Shown here: positions 23,801 to 35,388 of the stretch, one piece after another
Position numbering within the stretch: position 1 is the first letter of the stretch
How the letters are laid out: each line of letters starts with the position of its first letter
From: Sabellastarte sp. h YS-2021
Lineage: Eukaryota > Annelida > Polychaeta > Sabellida > Sabellidae
Assembly: GCA_964017235.1 (NCBI GenBank)
Contig: OZ024938.1
Coordinates: forward strand, 9,663,454 to 9,727,453
Length of the DNA: 64,000 bases
Direction of reading: 5' to 3'
Translations under genes and position numbers: made by a program
The notes under the pieces: generated by a model
What the model was told of the DNA's origin: nothing
The model's database searches: none
What the model saw: only the letters and a program-made list of their open reading frames with translations

Positions 23801-24955
23801 GAACCCTTGCACAGACCATGTGTCCTTTTAATTTTGATTCTCTTATTGCCTGCAGTTCTAATTTCCAATTGTCCAAATTTTCACGATCACATTGATCAGT
23901 ACAAATTGGATTTGAAATACAACTTTCAGATCTTTCAATAAGTTTCATTAATGTTCTTTCTCTATTCAGTTTTTCTTTTTTAAGATTTGATGAGAATTTC
24001 AAAGATGTACCCCTGATTTCAAGCAACATCACCTCTAAAAGGAGGTCAACATCTATCGTAAACTGTAAGTCAAGGTCATTTGCCTCATTTATATAGTCTT
24101 GAGCATAGACAGGAATGGAATATCTAGAACGAACCTCTTGAATAGTTTGGTTAATAGTCCTAATGTAGTCCAAGTTTTGCAATAGTTCACAATTTAATTT
24201 CCATATCCCCTTTCCCTGTTGAAATGAGTTGATCAGAATATTTAGCTGCAAAGAAGAATGATCTGATCTATAACCAGGGTTTATTTTACAAGTTGTAATG
24301 ATATCTAAAAGCGGTTCATTAACACTGAAATAGTCCAGCCTAGCCTGCTTAATTGGATGTTTACGTCGCCATGTATATCTCTTTAAATTTGGGTACAGAA
24401 ATCTAAATACATCTTTTAAGTTACAATTTCCCATAATATTCAAGAGAGTTTGTCTTGATCTTGGGTTGTTAATGTTGATATAACTGTCACAATCCATTTC
24501 AAAATCCAAAACTAGATTAAAGTCGCCACATATAGCAACATAATTTTGCTCGTTCTCTTGTACTATTTTTTGTAAATGATCAAAAAAAGAGGGTGTATCA
24601 TTATTGGATGCATATACATTAATGAGCCTTAAGGAAAATGATTGAAGCTCAATATCTAAATAGATATAGTTACCATTTTTATCGATTTCCACCTTAGTTG
24701 TTTTGTATTCAAAATTGCTACAAAGTACTACAGCAACCCCTCTAGAGTTTGTACGAAAGCCACTTAAATGACAATCACATTTTAAAAATATCTTTATAAG
24801 ATTTGATTCATTTTGTAGCAAATGGGTATCTTGGAGACATATAATATTTGTTCCACCTTGTTTCAAATAGTTCAAAACATCATGTCTTTTATTTTTATCT
24901 CGCAAACCTTAACAATTTGCAGACACAATTTTCAATGAGTTCTGATTGGCCATTG
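20829..24955 (-). mobile_element. LINE (L1/Tx1-like), 5'-truncated
   Basis: A minus-strand non-LTR retrotransposon retaining the whole ORF2 region (21123-24953), a 3' untranslated region of about 260 bp and an AATAAA signal (20857-20862 on the minus strand). Upstream of ORF2 no ORF1 is visible, so the copy is 5'-truncated or its ORF1 has decayed beyond recognition. Target duplications were not identified. Confidence 0.8.
21123..24953 (-). pseudogene. LINE ORF2: endonuclease, reverse transcriptase, C-terminal zinc finger
   Basis: One frame of 1277 codons starting at ATG 24953 (MANQNSLKIVSANC) is interrupted only by three in-frame TAA codons at 24909-24911, 23634-23636 and 21435-21437; there is no frameshift. 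The APE-type endonuclease is N-terminal (ICLQDTHL, ICGDFNLVLD, RLDYFSVN, YRSDHSSL). The position normally Glu in the LQETH motif is Asp here. The reverse transcriptase follows, with KNWRPISLLNVLYK, SIDFEKAFDSI, GCKQGDPIASYLFI and the catalytic FADD in SQFADDTTVFL. The zf-RVT motif (CLLCDNSPETLIHLFCLCP) sits at the third stop, after which the frame continues about 104 codons. The sequence pattern is that of the L1/Tx1 group. The copy is inactive as it stands. Confidence 0.85.
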
Positions 24956-25970
24956 TCAACCATGAAAAAAAATTATCCAAAGAAAATATCTGTAATAAAA
25001 GCTGTACTCCACAACACCATAGAATAAGTGTTTTACAACAAAAACATACAATAAAATATTTACAAGTGTACAATATTAGTTGAAAACTAAACTGAAAGCA
25101 CATATATTCAAGTACTAATTATGTATTCCCAACTGAAATTATTACTGGAATCATTATGGTTATACACTAAGGTAATTTCCACATATCATGCAGCAAAAGC
25201 ATTAAGTTAAATGAAAATAATTTTTTATGGTTATATCTGCATAGCATAATCAAGTACACACTGAAACTTTACATTTAAGATTATTATATAAGAGGTAACA
25301 TGGCCAATTTAATAGAAGATACACAGTTATGAGCTACAATGTGTTTAGTGTTAGTGTTTACATGTTAATGTTACTCTTGTGGTAAGTCTCTAGTTAATAC
25401 AGTCCATATCATATGGGTCTTTATTACATGTTTAGTTTCATCTGATATTATTGGCATATGGACAATAGGCTCAAGTTAACAATCATATATGATTGGATGG
25501 GATTATTTTTAGGCTTAGTTCCCATCCAAGTATTAAATTTGTCTATTGATGACAAACAATACCGTCATATGTGGTCTTTAAATGTATTTATACACTACTT
25601 ATAGGTGTTAAGTAGGTCATATGTAATTACAATAAAAGAGCACATGAGGAAAAGATGCCATTATTCACATTTTTAAACAAAAGTTTTTATGAATACATTG
25701 TAGAAAACTTTGAATATTCATTAGTTAACAAAGTATTTCTTCTTTTTTTTTGATGAGAAATAATAATGTAGATTTAGTACTGATTACATTTTATAATAGT
25801 TTTTTGGGGTTTATTAAATAAACTATTTAAAATAATTTGCTGTGTTATTATTTATCTGGCGTTATACTATTGTCCTACTGGTTTTTCTCCAACTTTGGCA
25901 ACAATAGTTTGGCTCTTTTACAGGGTGGTACGAATAAGGTTAGCCTGGTGGTTTTCCTAGAGCATAATTG
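24956..25970. other. Unassigned A+T-rich sequence
   Basis: Very A+T-rich, no coding frame of note. It could include decayed 5' sequence of the LINE, which points into it. No tandem repeat seen. Confidence 0.4.
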
Positions 25971-26998
25971 CTCTAAGAAGTCATTATACATCTTGTTGGT
26001 CTTGTTTGTTTGTAGGGCATCAGTGTCACAAGATACGGGCCCTGGGTGTTTTTAGTGTTGATCTTCCCTGTAAGTGGGTTATTAGCAGGGTTGGTTGATG
26101 GTCCTGGTTGGTGCAGTTCTGAGGGTGATATCTCTGACTGTACAGTGGTTGTCTTTGAGTCTTCCTCAAACAGTACTGTGATACATGCCATGGGTGAGGG
26201 ATAGCTCACTTGGTTATTAGTTTCATGAATGCCAGGTGAGGGACTCAATGGAGGGTTTGGTTGGGATCGTGTCTCAGCTATAGGCAGGACCAGCTCTTTG
26301 GTCTGGCTGCTTTTAGAGTATGCAGGTAAGGAATTCAGAAGACCAATTTGTGAGGTGGGGGTAGTGGCCCTTTCCAAATTGTGTTTACAAAACACAATGT
26401 CACTTCATACTGTGTTAACAAAAATTCTCAGACATTTGGCATTTTTCAAAACTAGCAATGGTCAGTCCATCCTTGATTTCAATGATCTCATCAGGGGTGA
26501 AGATTATGAGAGGGTCTGTGTTAGTCGACTTATCCTCCAGGTGTAGGCAAGATATATTAGTGTTAGTTTCTCTGCTCATTTTGGAGCATAGGAGTGCCCT
26601 TTCAAGGCCTTTAGAGGCAGAAATTAATTGTTCATCATCCTCTTCTGAGTCACTAACTGTAAGATCTATATATACATTAGTGATATCGCTTTATGGCGAA
26701 TTTGGGTCAATAGTTTTATTGGCCTGGGTGGTATCTGAATTCCTGTGGTGGCCTGGAGGGGAGGGTGACTGGTGCTGGGTTTGTTTTCCTGGTCATTACT
26801 CTCTTGTTCCAGACATTTTTTTTGGAGTGTTTGATAAGATCCTCCTTCCTTTTGTATACTTTTGTACAGTTAATGCAATTATAGTTTACTCCTAAATGCT
26901 CGTTGGTTTTATACCTTTTTAAACTGAATTGTTTAGTGAAAGCTTTTTCCACATATCAAACAAACAAATTTTAGTTTAATGTTCATCTTTGTATTTTT
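25971..26998 (-). pseudogene. Zinc-finger/Pro-rich ORF, probable 5' part of a second Penelope-like unit
   Basis: From an ATG near 26988, the minus strand reads MNIKLKFVCLICGKSF. The frame then shifts within a run of A near 26945-26950 and continues TKQFSLKRYKTNEHLGVNYN, then CINCTKVYKRKEDLIKHSKK. Together these are two C2H2 fingers, the first atypical. A Ser/Pro/Thr-rich low-complexity segment follows (25973-26715), with stops. It lies directly downstream of the GIY-YIG end of the element at 27340-29330 in the same orientation, as expected if a second, truncated unit follows in partial tandem. The assignment to the same element is inference from position; I do not recognise the protein. Confidence 0.45.
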
Positions 26999-27339
26999 AA
27001 TAGTGTTATAAATACGCACGATACTGCATGTTTCAGTGATGTTAAAACACAGAAATCACAAGTATAATCAGTTATTGATTAAAAAAAATAATATTATATC
27101 CAGCCTTCATCAAGGTAACAATGTGAACTGGTAATCTAATTTGTGATGTAATTATGTTTAACATAATGGCTATTGTTACGTCATAAATGTTCTTACGTCA
27201 CAAATGTCGCATAATGGGGGAATTCCCTATTTTTGAGGGAATCCTTACTGCATTATGTGGGTGATGCACTAGTGTTTTCTGTTTGCTATATTAGAGTATA
27301 GGGCATAATGCTCTGTTAATCTAGTAACAATGCATATAA

Positions 27340-29335
27340 GAAACAACAAGAACAAGGGGTCTCCAGAGTGTGAGGGGAGACCAAAATACACCATCAACTA
27401 AATAAATTGATTAATGCTGCTAGGATGTACAACTCCAATATAACCATCACTGCTCACTCCTCTTCCCATGAGCCTGCTTGGGAGTGTTGTATTTAGGAGT
27501 GCACTCTTGCAGGATTGAGAACTGTATATTCCTAACAGAATGCCCCTTTCCAGTGAAATGCTTGGAGACAGGTGTAATCCTGTTATCTTTAGGTTATTGA
27601 CAGAGAGTTTATGTTCATAGATTCTTGCTCTAAAAGCTCTGCCTGTTTCACCTACATAATACATATCACATTTTGTACATGTGATTAAGTAAATAATGTC
27701 ATTTAATTCACATATTTGGTTAGGTAGGTGAATCAGTTTGTATTTCTTAGCTGTTATTTTGCAGATGATAGTATCATTTTTCTTGATAATAGGTCAGTAA
27801 GTGCATTTACCCAGTCTTGTGCAGTGAGTAGGTATTGTTTTTGTTTGTCCACAATTTCTCTAGATGGGTATGAAATTGAAAATAGCAATTTGGTAATCAT
27901 TTGAGACCAAAGATTGAACTACTAACTTCAGAAGTGAACTTGATTTTATCAAGTATATTATTAAGATATTTAAGGAAGTTATCAAGTTCTTTTTTACCAT
28001 GTGGCCAGATCATGAAAATGTCATCAATAAATCTGAGCCATTAAATAGGCTTAAGGAATCATCTTTCAAGTGCTTTGGTTTCAAACCTGTCAATGAATAG
28101 AGTGGCATAATTTGGTGCTAATGCAGTGCCCATGGCAGTGCCTCCCTGTAAATAGTGTTCATCATTAAATGTGAAGTTCATACCCAGATAGCATTCCGCC
28201 GTCGGACCGATGTTGGCTGTTGGTCGCAAGGTTGGCAGATTTTGCCGACGTTGGGCCAACATTGGCCCAACAGCTGCCTGCCGACCACAACTTTGGTTTG
28301 ATATCTCTACATTTTGCCGACGTTGGGCCAACGGTGGATTTTTATTCAAGATGGCGGCGAGCAATAATAGGGGATTTTGTGAAACTTAGTAAAAAATTAT
28401 TTATTATGGTATGTCTAAAAATCATATTTCAGTGAGCCCACAAATTTTAACCAACTATTTAACAATTTTAGAAATAAAAATAACATTCTCATTATAAATT
28501 CACACTGAAAATGTTGTTTGTGGACAATCTGACTGGTTGATGCTATACATTGAGTAATTTTTTTTCGGTGGTTTGCCGACGTTGGGCCAACGTCGGGCCG
28601 CCGGTCAAAAAGCCGTTGGGCCAACATCGGCAGCCAACGTCGGGCCGACGGATGTGCCGAAGTTGGCCCGACGTTGGCCCGACGTCGGAATGCTATCTGG
28701 GTACTATGTAACACCAATTCTAATAACTTGAGTAGGTATGGTGTTATGGAGTTCTTAGTTCTGTCCCTCCTAAGGTGTACTGCTACTGCTAATATGCCTT
28801 CTCCAATGGGTATATTAGTGTAAAGGGAGGATACATCTAATGTGACTAGTAGAGCTCCTTCTGGGAGGGTACCTATGGTTTTTAGCCTGCTTATAAAGTG
28901 CTGCGTGTCCCTGACATAAGATGCTGTTTTGGGTACATAGTACTTGTTTTTTGTGGATTTTATGTAATAGGTAAAATCTCCCAGCCTTAGGCTCATTAAT
29001 TTTGAGGTAGTCAAAATTCTTTTCTTTCAAAATTCTGCTATGAGTTTGCAATTCCTCATCTCTGTGAGCGTTTTGCAAATTCTTTCAGAAATAGTGTTTG
29101 TTGGGTCATGGTCTAGTTTATAGTGTAGAAGTTAGAGTCACTGAGTTGTTGGTAACCCTCATGTAGATAGTCAGTAGGATTCATAATGACTACTGCTGAT
29201 CCTTTATCAACATTTTTGGTGACTATATGTGGATTGTTTCTGAGATCTTGGAGGCCTAACCATTGATCCTTGGTTAGGTTAATAGATTTGTTGGTGAACG
29301 GTTTATGTGTTTATATGGGTTTATATGTTTTCACA
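27340..29335 (-). pseudogene. Penelope-like element: reverse transcriptase with C-terminal GIY-YIG
   Basis: Read on the minus strand, pieces in order are: NPHIVTKNVDKGSAVVIMNP (about 29270-29200; the 'DKGSAVV' block is typical of Penelope RTs), KAGRFYLLHKIHKK, TLDVSSLYTNIPIGEGI (near 28840), [20 protein letters not shown] (near 28145-28085) and LRFIDDIFMIW (catalytic DD near 28025). The GIY-YIG endonuclease follows at 27664 onward (MYYVGETGRAFRARIYEHKL). Several frameshifts and stops (for example near 29130, 28070 and 27900) and a 519-bp MITE break it. Canonical Penelope/Poseidon-type order, RT then GIY-YIG. Dead copy. Confidence 0.85.
28181..28703. mobile_element. MITE with TA duplication, inserted in the Penelope RT
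   Basis: Termini CCCAGATAGCATTCCG (28183) and its complement CGGAATGCTATCTGGG (ending 28701) are flanked by TA on both sides, as for Tc1/mariner-derived MITEs. Both subterminal zones are built from repeats of 'gccgacgttgggccaac' and its complement, so the element can fold on itself. The middle is A+T-rich and encodes no transposase. Dropping the element and one TA leaves the surrounding RT frame continuous, which independently confirms both boundaries. Confidence 0.88.
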
Positions 29336-29805
29336 TAAATGCAAATTCTGACAACACAGACAGTACCCAAAGTGATCAGTACCAATCAATAAATAAACCA
29401 TTCACCAACAAATCTTCTTGGAAACCAAACCCACCTAATAGGACTTTGAACACTTTCAAAAGTGCATTCAAAACAAACCTTTTGGAAGATACCATTCATA
29501 AAAAGATCAAACCCAACCTAACCAAGGATCAAGCCAAGCCAAGATCACATCTGTCTCCAAGCATTTCACTGGAAAAGGGCATTCTGTTAGGAATATGCAG
29601 TTCTCAATCCTGGAATGGTGCACTCCTAAATACAACACTCCCAAGCAGGCTCACAGGAGAAAGTGTGAGCAGTGGTGGATGTGGAATATTGGAGCTGTAC
29701 ATGCTAGTGGCATTAATCAATTTATCTATTTGATTGTGTGTTTTGGTCTCCTCTCACACTCTGGAGACCCCTTGTTCTTGTTAAAAGAAATAAATAACTA
29801 GATTG
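29298..29805 (+). mobile_element. Inverted partial copy of the Penelope-like element
   Basis: The plus-strand sequence 29548-29790 ('ctgtctccaagcatttcactggaa...ggagaccccttgttcttgtt') matches the minus strand of about 27340-27590, the GIY-YIG and 3' end region. Just before it, 29400-29530 carries 'accaacaaatc' and 'caacctaaccaaggatcaa', words also present on the minus strand at 29260-29310. The 3' end of one copy thus lies head-to-head against the 5' side of another, the kind of complex inverted/tandem arrangement Penelope elements often show. Confidence 0.75.
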
Positions 29806-30430
29806 AACTGACTCAATGCAAACATATCCCCAGATAGGCCATCTCTCATGCCACAAGCATTTATTGGGTATTTTTGCAGTGCCTATTTTGTGTGAGTCAC
29901 AATTATTATAAACATTTTGGGTTAATCTTCCTGAAATGATAAGATTTATCCCTTTTCAAAATATATAAATAGTTTTTAGTACTTTCTGAAATAGTTGCAC
30001 AAAACATTTGTAAGGTTTGTATGCCTTTAATACATTAGTTAGGAAATGAAATAATAAAATAATAAAAATTTTTTATTTCTTGCATAGCAAAAACATGTAC
30101 ATCCAGGCATACAAATTTCAGCAATCACACATTCAAATTATCATATAAAATGCCTCACTATCTCATCCCAATACTGCTTATACAAACAAAATGTCCACTA
30201 ACGGTGGGAGGGGGGGACCTGTAAGGAGATACTGAAGGAAAAAGGGGAAAAGGCTGACAAAAAGATGCTGATATTTGTCACAGTGCACTTGTAAGTTATG
30301 GTTTAAATAGCCCAATACTCAAGAAGTATTACAGCTAAACAGCTTAGATTTGCTTATAATTACTTTTTAGAAACTTTAATATGACCTAAAATAAAACCTA
30401 TAGAGTTCAAACTCCACACAGAAATCACAC
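29806..30430. other. Unassigned A+T-rich sequence
   Basis: No gene or repeat family recognised between the Penelope remnant and the first DIRS remnant. Confidence 0.4.
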
Positions 30431-31545
30431 ATAGAAATTTTAATTACTTAAATGTAGCTTAAATAAGCCACAAGCTTACCATGTGGAGCTGAATGCTATC
30501 TCGGGAAGCCACAGGCATCTGGCCAATGTCCAAGAAAATAGACATTTAGTACTGGCTGGTGCCATCAGGAAGGTGAAGCCCGTAGTGAAATACTGCTTAA
30601 CCCTCCTTCGTTCGCGTTGTAACTTTGCCCATACCTTGTTAGCTGTAATACAGTGGGGAGGCCGAGTGGGACACTCTTCAGTTCCACATGGTAAGCTTGT
30701 ACTTTATAAAAGCTGCATTTAAGTACATGTATTTAAAATTTTCAATTTTATTGCACTACAATAGCTTATCATGTGGAACTGAATGCTGAATCCAACCGCC
30801 AGGCAGAGGATTACAGCCTAGATTGGAGAAATTTGTCAATTTTTCTTGGATTTTGAATTAATTAGATTAGAATGAATGTTTAAAGAAGCCGGCTTGAGTC
30901 CCGTTTACAGTGCCCCGGTTCAGGGAACTGGACCTGTAAGAAGTCAAAAACTAGATTAAATGACAGTACTAATACTGTCTGGATTTTGAAGGAGTAAGTG
31001 CAGCCTCGGGTTTCACCTCGAATGAAAACAAACCCTGGGTTTGAAAACCTCATTATCTTGCTACCCTTATGTTGAGATTATGGGGACTAGAAACAAGTGA
31101 CTGTAAAACCCGAGAGATTTTACATTTTACATGGGCCTTGTATCCTCTGTGAATCAGAGAAACTCTGGCTTTTGGTTTCTAATTTTGGTTTTGTGATGAA
31201 TGGTAGAATGTAACCATTAGTAATAATGTTTAACACATTGTTTGAGCATTTGTTTGCCAGTCTCTTCTGAAAGAATGGAGGCGACCTCCTACTGGTGGAC
31301 TGAGGGAGGCTTTTAAGGAGTCATTGGGAGGAGGGGTTTCCATGCCCTCCTCCCCTTGGGTAGGGTCGAAAACGATCTCTGGAGCCTCTGTTACTAGATT
31401 TCCCCCTGCCTGAGGATAATGGTTAGTTACTGTTTGGAGTGGACTGTCTCCCATAGGGGCGTTTCCTGTTGGAGTCTCTTTTCTTATTGTTGTGCGGACC
31501 ATGAAAGGGCTGTCTTTAGGGGTGCCTTTGGTTTCCTATCAACCT
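30431..31545 (-). mobile_element. DIRS remnant D (internally deleted)
   Basis: The outer end (about 30431-30480, 'tacttaaatgtagctt...acaagcttaccatgtggagct') is repeated in inverted form at 30679-30735. It is fused there to a second element-end sequence to 30783, as in the other DIRS copies of this window. The spacing end-to-internal-region (about 250 bp) is the same as in the copies at 31964, 39191 and 59737. On the minus strand 31230-31545 encodes a degraded gag-end/RT-start segment including PPVGGRLHSFRRDW, equivalent to the GGRL..F...W motif of the intact copy. The recombinase and most of RT are deleted and no second terminal repeat is visible. Confidence 0.65.
30679..30783. repeat. DIRS D internal complementary region
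   Basis: 'ttcagttccacatggtaagcttgt' plus 'agctgcatttaagtac' is the inverted copy of the element's low-coordinate end. After 'aaaattttcaattttattgc' it turns into 'agcttatcatgtggaactgaa', the inverted copy expected for the other end. This is the DIRS hallmark thought to template circle formation. Confidence 0.65.
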
Positions 31546-31963
31546 TCCCATAAATTCCAAGGCTCTAATTGCAAAAATAAGAGATCTTAAGCAATAAGTG
31601 AAAATTTGACCCATTTAGGGACATAGAATTAACCTGGAAAGGCAAACAAGGGGAAAAAGTCACGTGACTAGGTCTGTATAGTTCCAAAGAATAATTTAAT
31701 GAAGTTTCATACAATTTCTAGCAATACTACCCACAGATCTAAATAAAAAAAAAATAAGACATATATGACATTTCACAAATCTGTCTGTTAACTATCTCTT
31801 CTGTCTGTATACTGCAAATCAAAGACACTTGATTTGGCTGATTTTAAGGTAACTTTAAGATGCGACTGTGACTTTTGAAGCTATAAACCAAACTTTCTTA
31901 CTTAAAAACATAGTGAACCTGTGTAACGTCCTTAATGTAAGTAGATGTAGACAGTATGTGGCC
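31546..31963. other. Unassigned sequence between DIRS remnants D and A
   Basis: A+T-rich, nothing recognised. Confidence 0.4.
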
Positions 31964-32242
31964 AAAATTGCAACTTTAATAAGTAAACAAAATTTTTAAG
32001 TTAATACTCTATCCAATGGACAATTGCTTTACCGGTTAGCGCGACCGATCCCACCAAACGCCAAAAAAAGATGTCTTGTATAAACTACCGGCAGAACCGG
32101 TCATGGAGTGTGCATTCGCTAGGTGGTGCATCATACTTCCTTCCTGTCTAGACAGTGTGACGTCATAGCATCTTTCCTGTTGTCTAGTCCTATTAAGACC
32201 CCTAGTAAGCTGATAGTGGGGGCGGTTGGGAGAGCCTTGCCT

Positions 32243-32331
32243 GTCCATTGGATAGGGTATTAACTTATTAAAATTTAATTTACTCATTAAATTTGCAATT
32301 TTATTGTGTTAATACATCTTATCCAATGGAC
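32243..32331. repeat. DIRS A internal complementary region
   Basis: It reads 'gtccattggatagggtattaactt...aaatttgcaa' then 'ttttattgtgttaatacatcttatccaatggac'. The first half is the inverted copy of the outer end at 31964-32020; the second half is the inverted copy of the outer end at 37610-37645. Confidence 0.8.
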
Positions 32332-32653
32332 AACTGCTGAATAACTATTGCTTGGTAGTGACTAAGTTACTAGGGACTAATGTGAACTCATAAACAAGCA
32401 ACAAAATTCATGGGCCTGGGTTGACCTAAGGTTAGCAAAGCCTCTGGGGCCTTGGTCTATTACCCATACCTGGTTATTCGGGGTATACCAATGTTGCCCA
32501 CCCCCCTTTTTACAGACCTGCTCTGAGATAGGGCAAGAGAGGGATGAGTTCAGTCCCGTAAAGGAAATAAACCGCCCAAGGGAAGCACTTCACAGTTTTT
32601 TATTATACTTACATACTATATACAAGGTATATACAATATGTGCATATATGTAC

Positions 32654-33240
32654 TCATTTCTGGGTCTGCTGGTGGACCTGCGGGGCAGCCACCACTGGAC
32701 CCAAATGGAAAAGCTCTGAGTCAGCCCAAGCCACATCCTTCAGACAGAACTGTGAAGGAGGTGTGTGACTTCCAGTGGCAGGCTGACAGAAATTGCTCCA
32801 AGGAGACTCCCGACTGGAAGACCTTAGAAGCAGTGTCGGGGCCTCTTGGTCAGAGAGCTCATAGCATAGGATCACAGTCTGCTTGATCTATGATGGTGCC
32901 TGGCTGTAACTTCCTGTCCTGAAACAAGTACAGAAGGAAGTCAGCTATGGCTTTCAGAGGTGGTGCCCTGAGGTCCACCTGATTACTGAGGCACCACTTT
33001 GTAAAAATGGTCCACTTTGCCTCATAGATTGATCTGGTTGGTCCTCTTTGAGGAGTCTCAATTCGTGCTGCCACTGCCTCAGAGAAGCCCTGCTCCTTGA
33101 TTGCTGTGGCTCTAGGAGCCAGTCATGTAGATTCAGGTTTGACAGATTCCTGTGTAGGGTCTGGTTGGTCGAGTCACTAGATTGGACAGATCGGGCAGGC
33201 ACAGCGGGATCTGACTGGGCATTGCACTAGGTCCCAAAAC
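32654..33240 (-). pseudogene. DIRS A tyrosine recombinase remnant
   Basis: The N-terminal part (VAARIETPQRGPTRSIYEAKW, LKAIADFLLYLFQDRKLQPG; about 33080-32880) aligns by eye with the intact copy at 60568-61830. It then jumps to the C terminus (KSHTPPSQFCLKDVAW near 32750). The central part with the first catalytic Arg and the HxxR motif is missing, and the nucleophilic Tyr position reads Cys (FCLKD for FYLKD). Inactive. Confidence 0.75.
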
Positions 33241-33454
33241 CAAGGCATATTGGGCTACCTTGGTGTAATCAATATAATCCTGTTCATGGGGAAGGCATAT
33301 GGGTCCAGACCTTCCACGGACAGACTGAGTGCATCCAATGCCCAGGTCTGGAACCGGTGACACAAACTGTGGTAGTTTGTCGTTGAACCTGGCGGCAAAC
33401 AGGTCCACTTGGGGCTGGTGCCACTTGGAACATATCGCTTGGAAGACCTCTGGA

Positions 33455-34896
33455 TTAAGGGACCATTCTGTTTAAATGGTCTGTCCCAGTCTGGATAGTG
33501 TGTCTGCTATCACATTTAGAAGACCTGGGATGTATCAAGCTTTGACAGTCACCTGTTGCCCGGTGCACCAGATCAGGATTCTCCATAGAAGGGCACAGAG
33601 AGGGCCCGACTTCATCCCCCCCTCTTTGTTTATAAAAGCAACCACTGTAGTGTTGTCTGTAGCTACCAGAACTATATTGTTCAAACATAGGTCTTTGAAC
33701 TCTTTTAGGGCCAAAAAGACTGCCTGTAGTTCCAGATGGCCGATATGTAGCTTGCTTTCTAGAAGGGACCAGCTTCCCCTGTAGTGTCTTCGTTTAAGTG
33801 AGCGCCCCACCCGTCTTCGTCTGTAAAGATCTGCAGAGCATGTTTTAGTGGGTGTAACGGTTGACCTGCAAGCACATTGCTTTCCTCCAGCCACCATTTT
33901 TAGTGAGGATGGATTTCTAGTGACTCTGGAACCCTCCAGTTGTTCTTCAAGTGTCTCATATGGATCTGAGCTAGGTGGACTTGCTTTTCTGTTGCTGCAA
34001 GAAAACCTATGAGGGACATGAATTGCCGGACCGGGTACACCGGACAATATGGTTCGAGTCTTGTCTGTTAAGGTCTGCCAACGCTCTGGTGAGTCTGACC
34101 TTGCCCTCTTTCAGGTCACACTGGTAACCTACAAAGTCTAAAACCTGTTGTGGATCCAGTTCTGATTTCCCTGTTTACCAGCCAACCTAGTTCTCGACAG
34201 AGAGGTACCAAGGTCTGTGTATGCTGGAGACAGGTTTGGTGGTCATCTAGGTACTGGTGGATCCTTATACCCCCCTGTAAAGTCATCAGTTTGACCTCTT
34301 TGGCCACCACTGTAAATTCCATGAGAGCTGTAGACAGGCCAAAGGGTAGTGCTTTGAACTGGTAGGACTGACCCTGCATGTGAAAACGCACATACTTCCT
34401 GGACTGACTGTGTATTACTATGTGGAAGTATGCATCTTTGAAATCTATGGAGGTAACCCACTCCCCTCCCTGTAGGGAGGTTCTTATTGTCTCTGGTGTT
34501 TCCAGTTTGAACGACTCTGTGTTTAGAAAGGTGTTCATGATGATCAGGTCCAAGATGGGTCTCCACCGGTTGTTGGGTTTGAGTACAAGAAACAATCTGT
34601 TGTAAAACCATAGAGATTGAGTTGCTACCAGTTCCACAGCATTTTTGTTCAAAAGCTGATGCAATGCCTCCAACAAGTGGACGTTCAAGTAGCTTGTGAT
34701 AGTTGGTGACCTGGTCAAATTTGGATGGAACAGGAAGGGGAGGGTGTAGCCCTCTCCGAGTACTGTTACCACTTTGGGGCTGGCCCCTACGGCTGCCCAC
34801 TTCTCCCAAAACTGGTGCAATCTGGCCCCTACAGGTAGATCTGGAGCAACAGTTGGAACATTTGTGGCAAGATTTAGAGAACTCAAGTGGAAACAT
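33455..34896 (-). pseudogene. DIRS A reverse transcriptase/RNase H remnant
   Basis: RT motifs are VGARLHQFWEKWAAVG, NNRWRPILDL, TSIDFKDAYFHIVIHS, FKALPFGLSTA and IHQYLDDH. The last carries the catalytic YLDD-type motif near 34250. RNase H follows as LQAVFLALKEFKDL, VLVATDNTTVVAFINKEGG and further. At least two frameshifts split it (near 34100-34240 and 33600). The order and motif wording match the intact copy at 61455-63740. Confidence 0.8.
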
Positions 34897-34911
34897 CTAC
34901 ACAGGAAACAT

Positions 34912-35157
34912 CTTTATTCTTACTTATTTATTTGGGGTTTTATGCCGCTTTTAACACTGTACAGGTCATATCACGATGGGTAGTGGGAAGGCCAGAGGAA
35001 ATCAGTACATACAGTTGGTCAAGGTTCTGTACTGTAAACTGCCGACCAACAGCAAGCAACTACCAGCTTTCCCACTTGAGGCCATGCCGGGAACCGAACC
35101 CCGGCCTCAGAGGTGGGAGGCGAGAGTTTTACCACTCTGCAACCGTACTTTATTCTT
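34912..35157 (-). mobile_element. tRNA-derived SINE with 10-bp target duplication
   Basis: The body 34922-35147 (226 bp, minus strand) begins with a tRNA-like head: A box 'gcagagtggtaaaactc' and B box 'ggggttcggttcccgg'. It ends 'aaaaccccaaataaataag'. Both flanks carry the perfect 10-bp duplication CTTTATTCTT (plus strand 34912-34921 and 35148-35157). It inserted into DIRS element A after the latter, so it is younger. Confidence 0.9.
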
Positions 35158-35388
35158 TAACAGTGATAACAATAACTGGGATTTACACCTTTCTTTTGCA
35201 AATACCCTTTTGCAAAAAGAACAGGATTGACAACACAAGAGTTTATATGTAAATTTACAGTCTCGCTCTTGATGGTCACAGACAAGTCCTTCTTTTCGGC
35301 TAACACTGGTGAAGGATTCAAACTTTCTAACTTGCTGGACACATATACAAAGTCCTACAGTGTGGTCACACACTTTACACAGTAATTG

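Noticed and set aside
26229-26895. Plus-strand frames of 105 and 145 codons
   Set aside because: They lie antisense to the zinc-finger/Pro-rich Penelope-associated ORF and look like its shadow.
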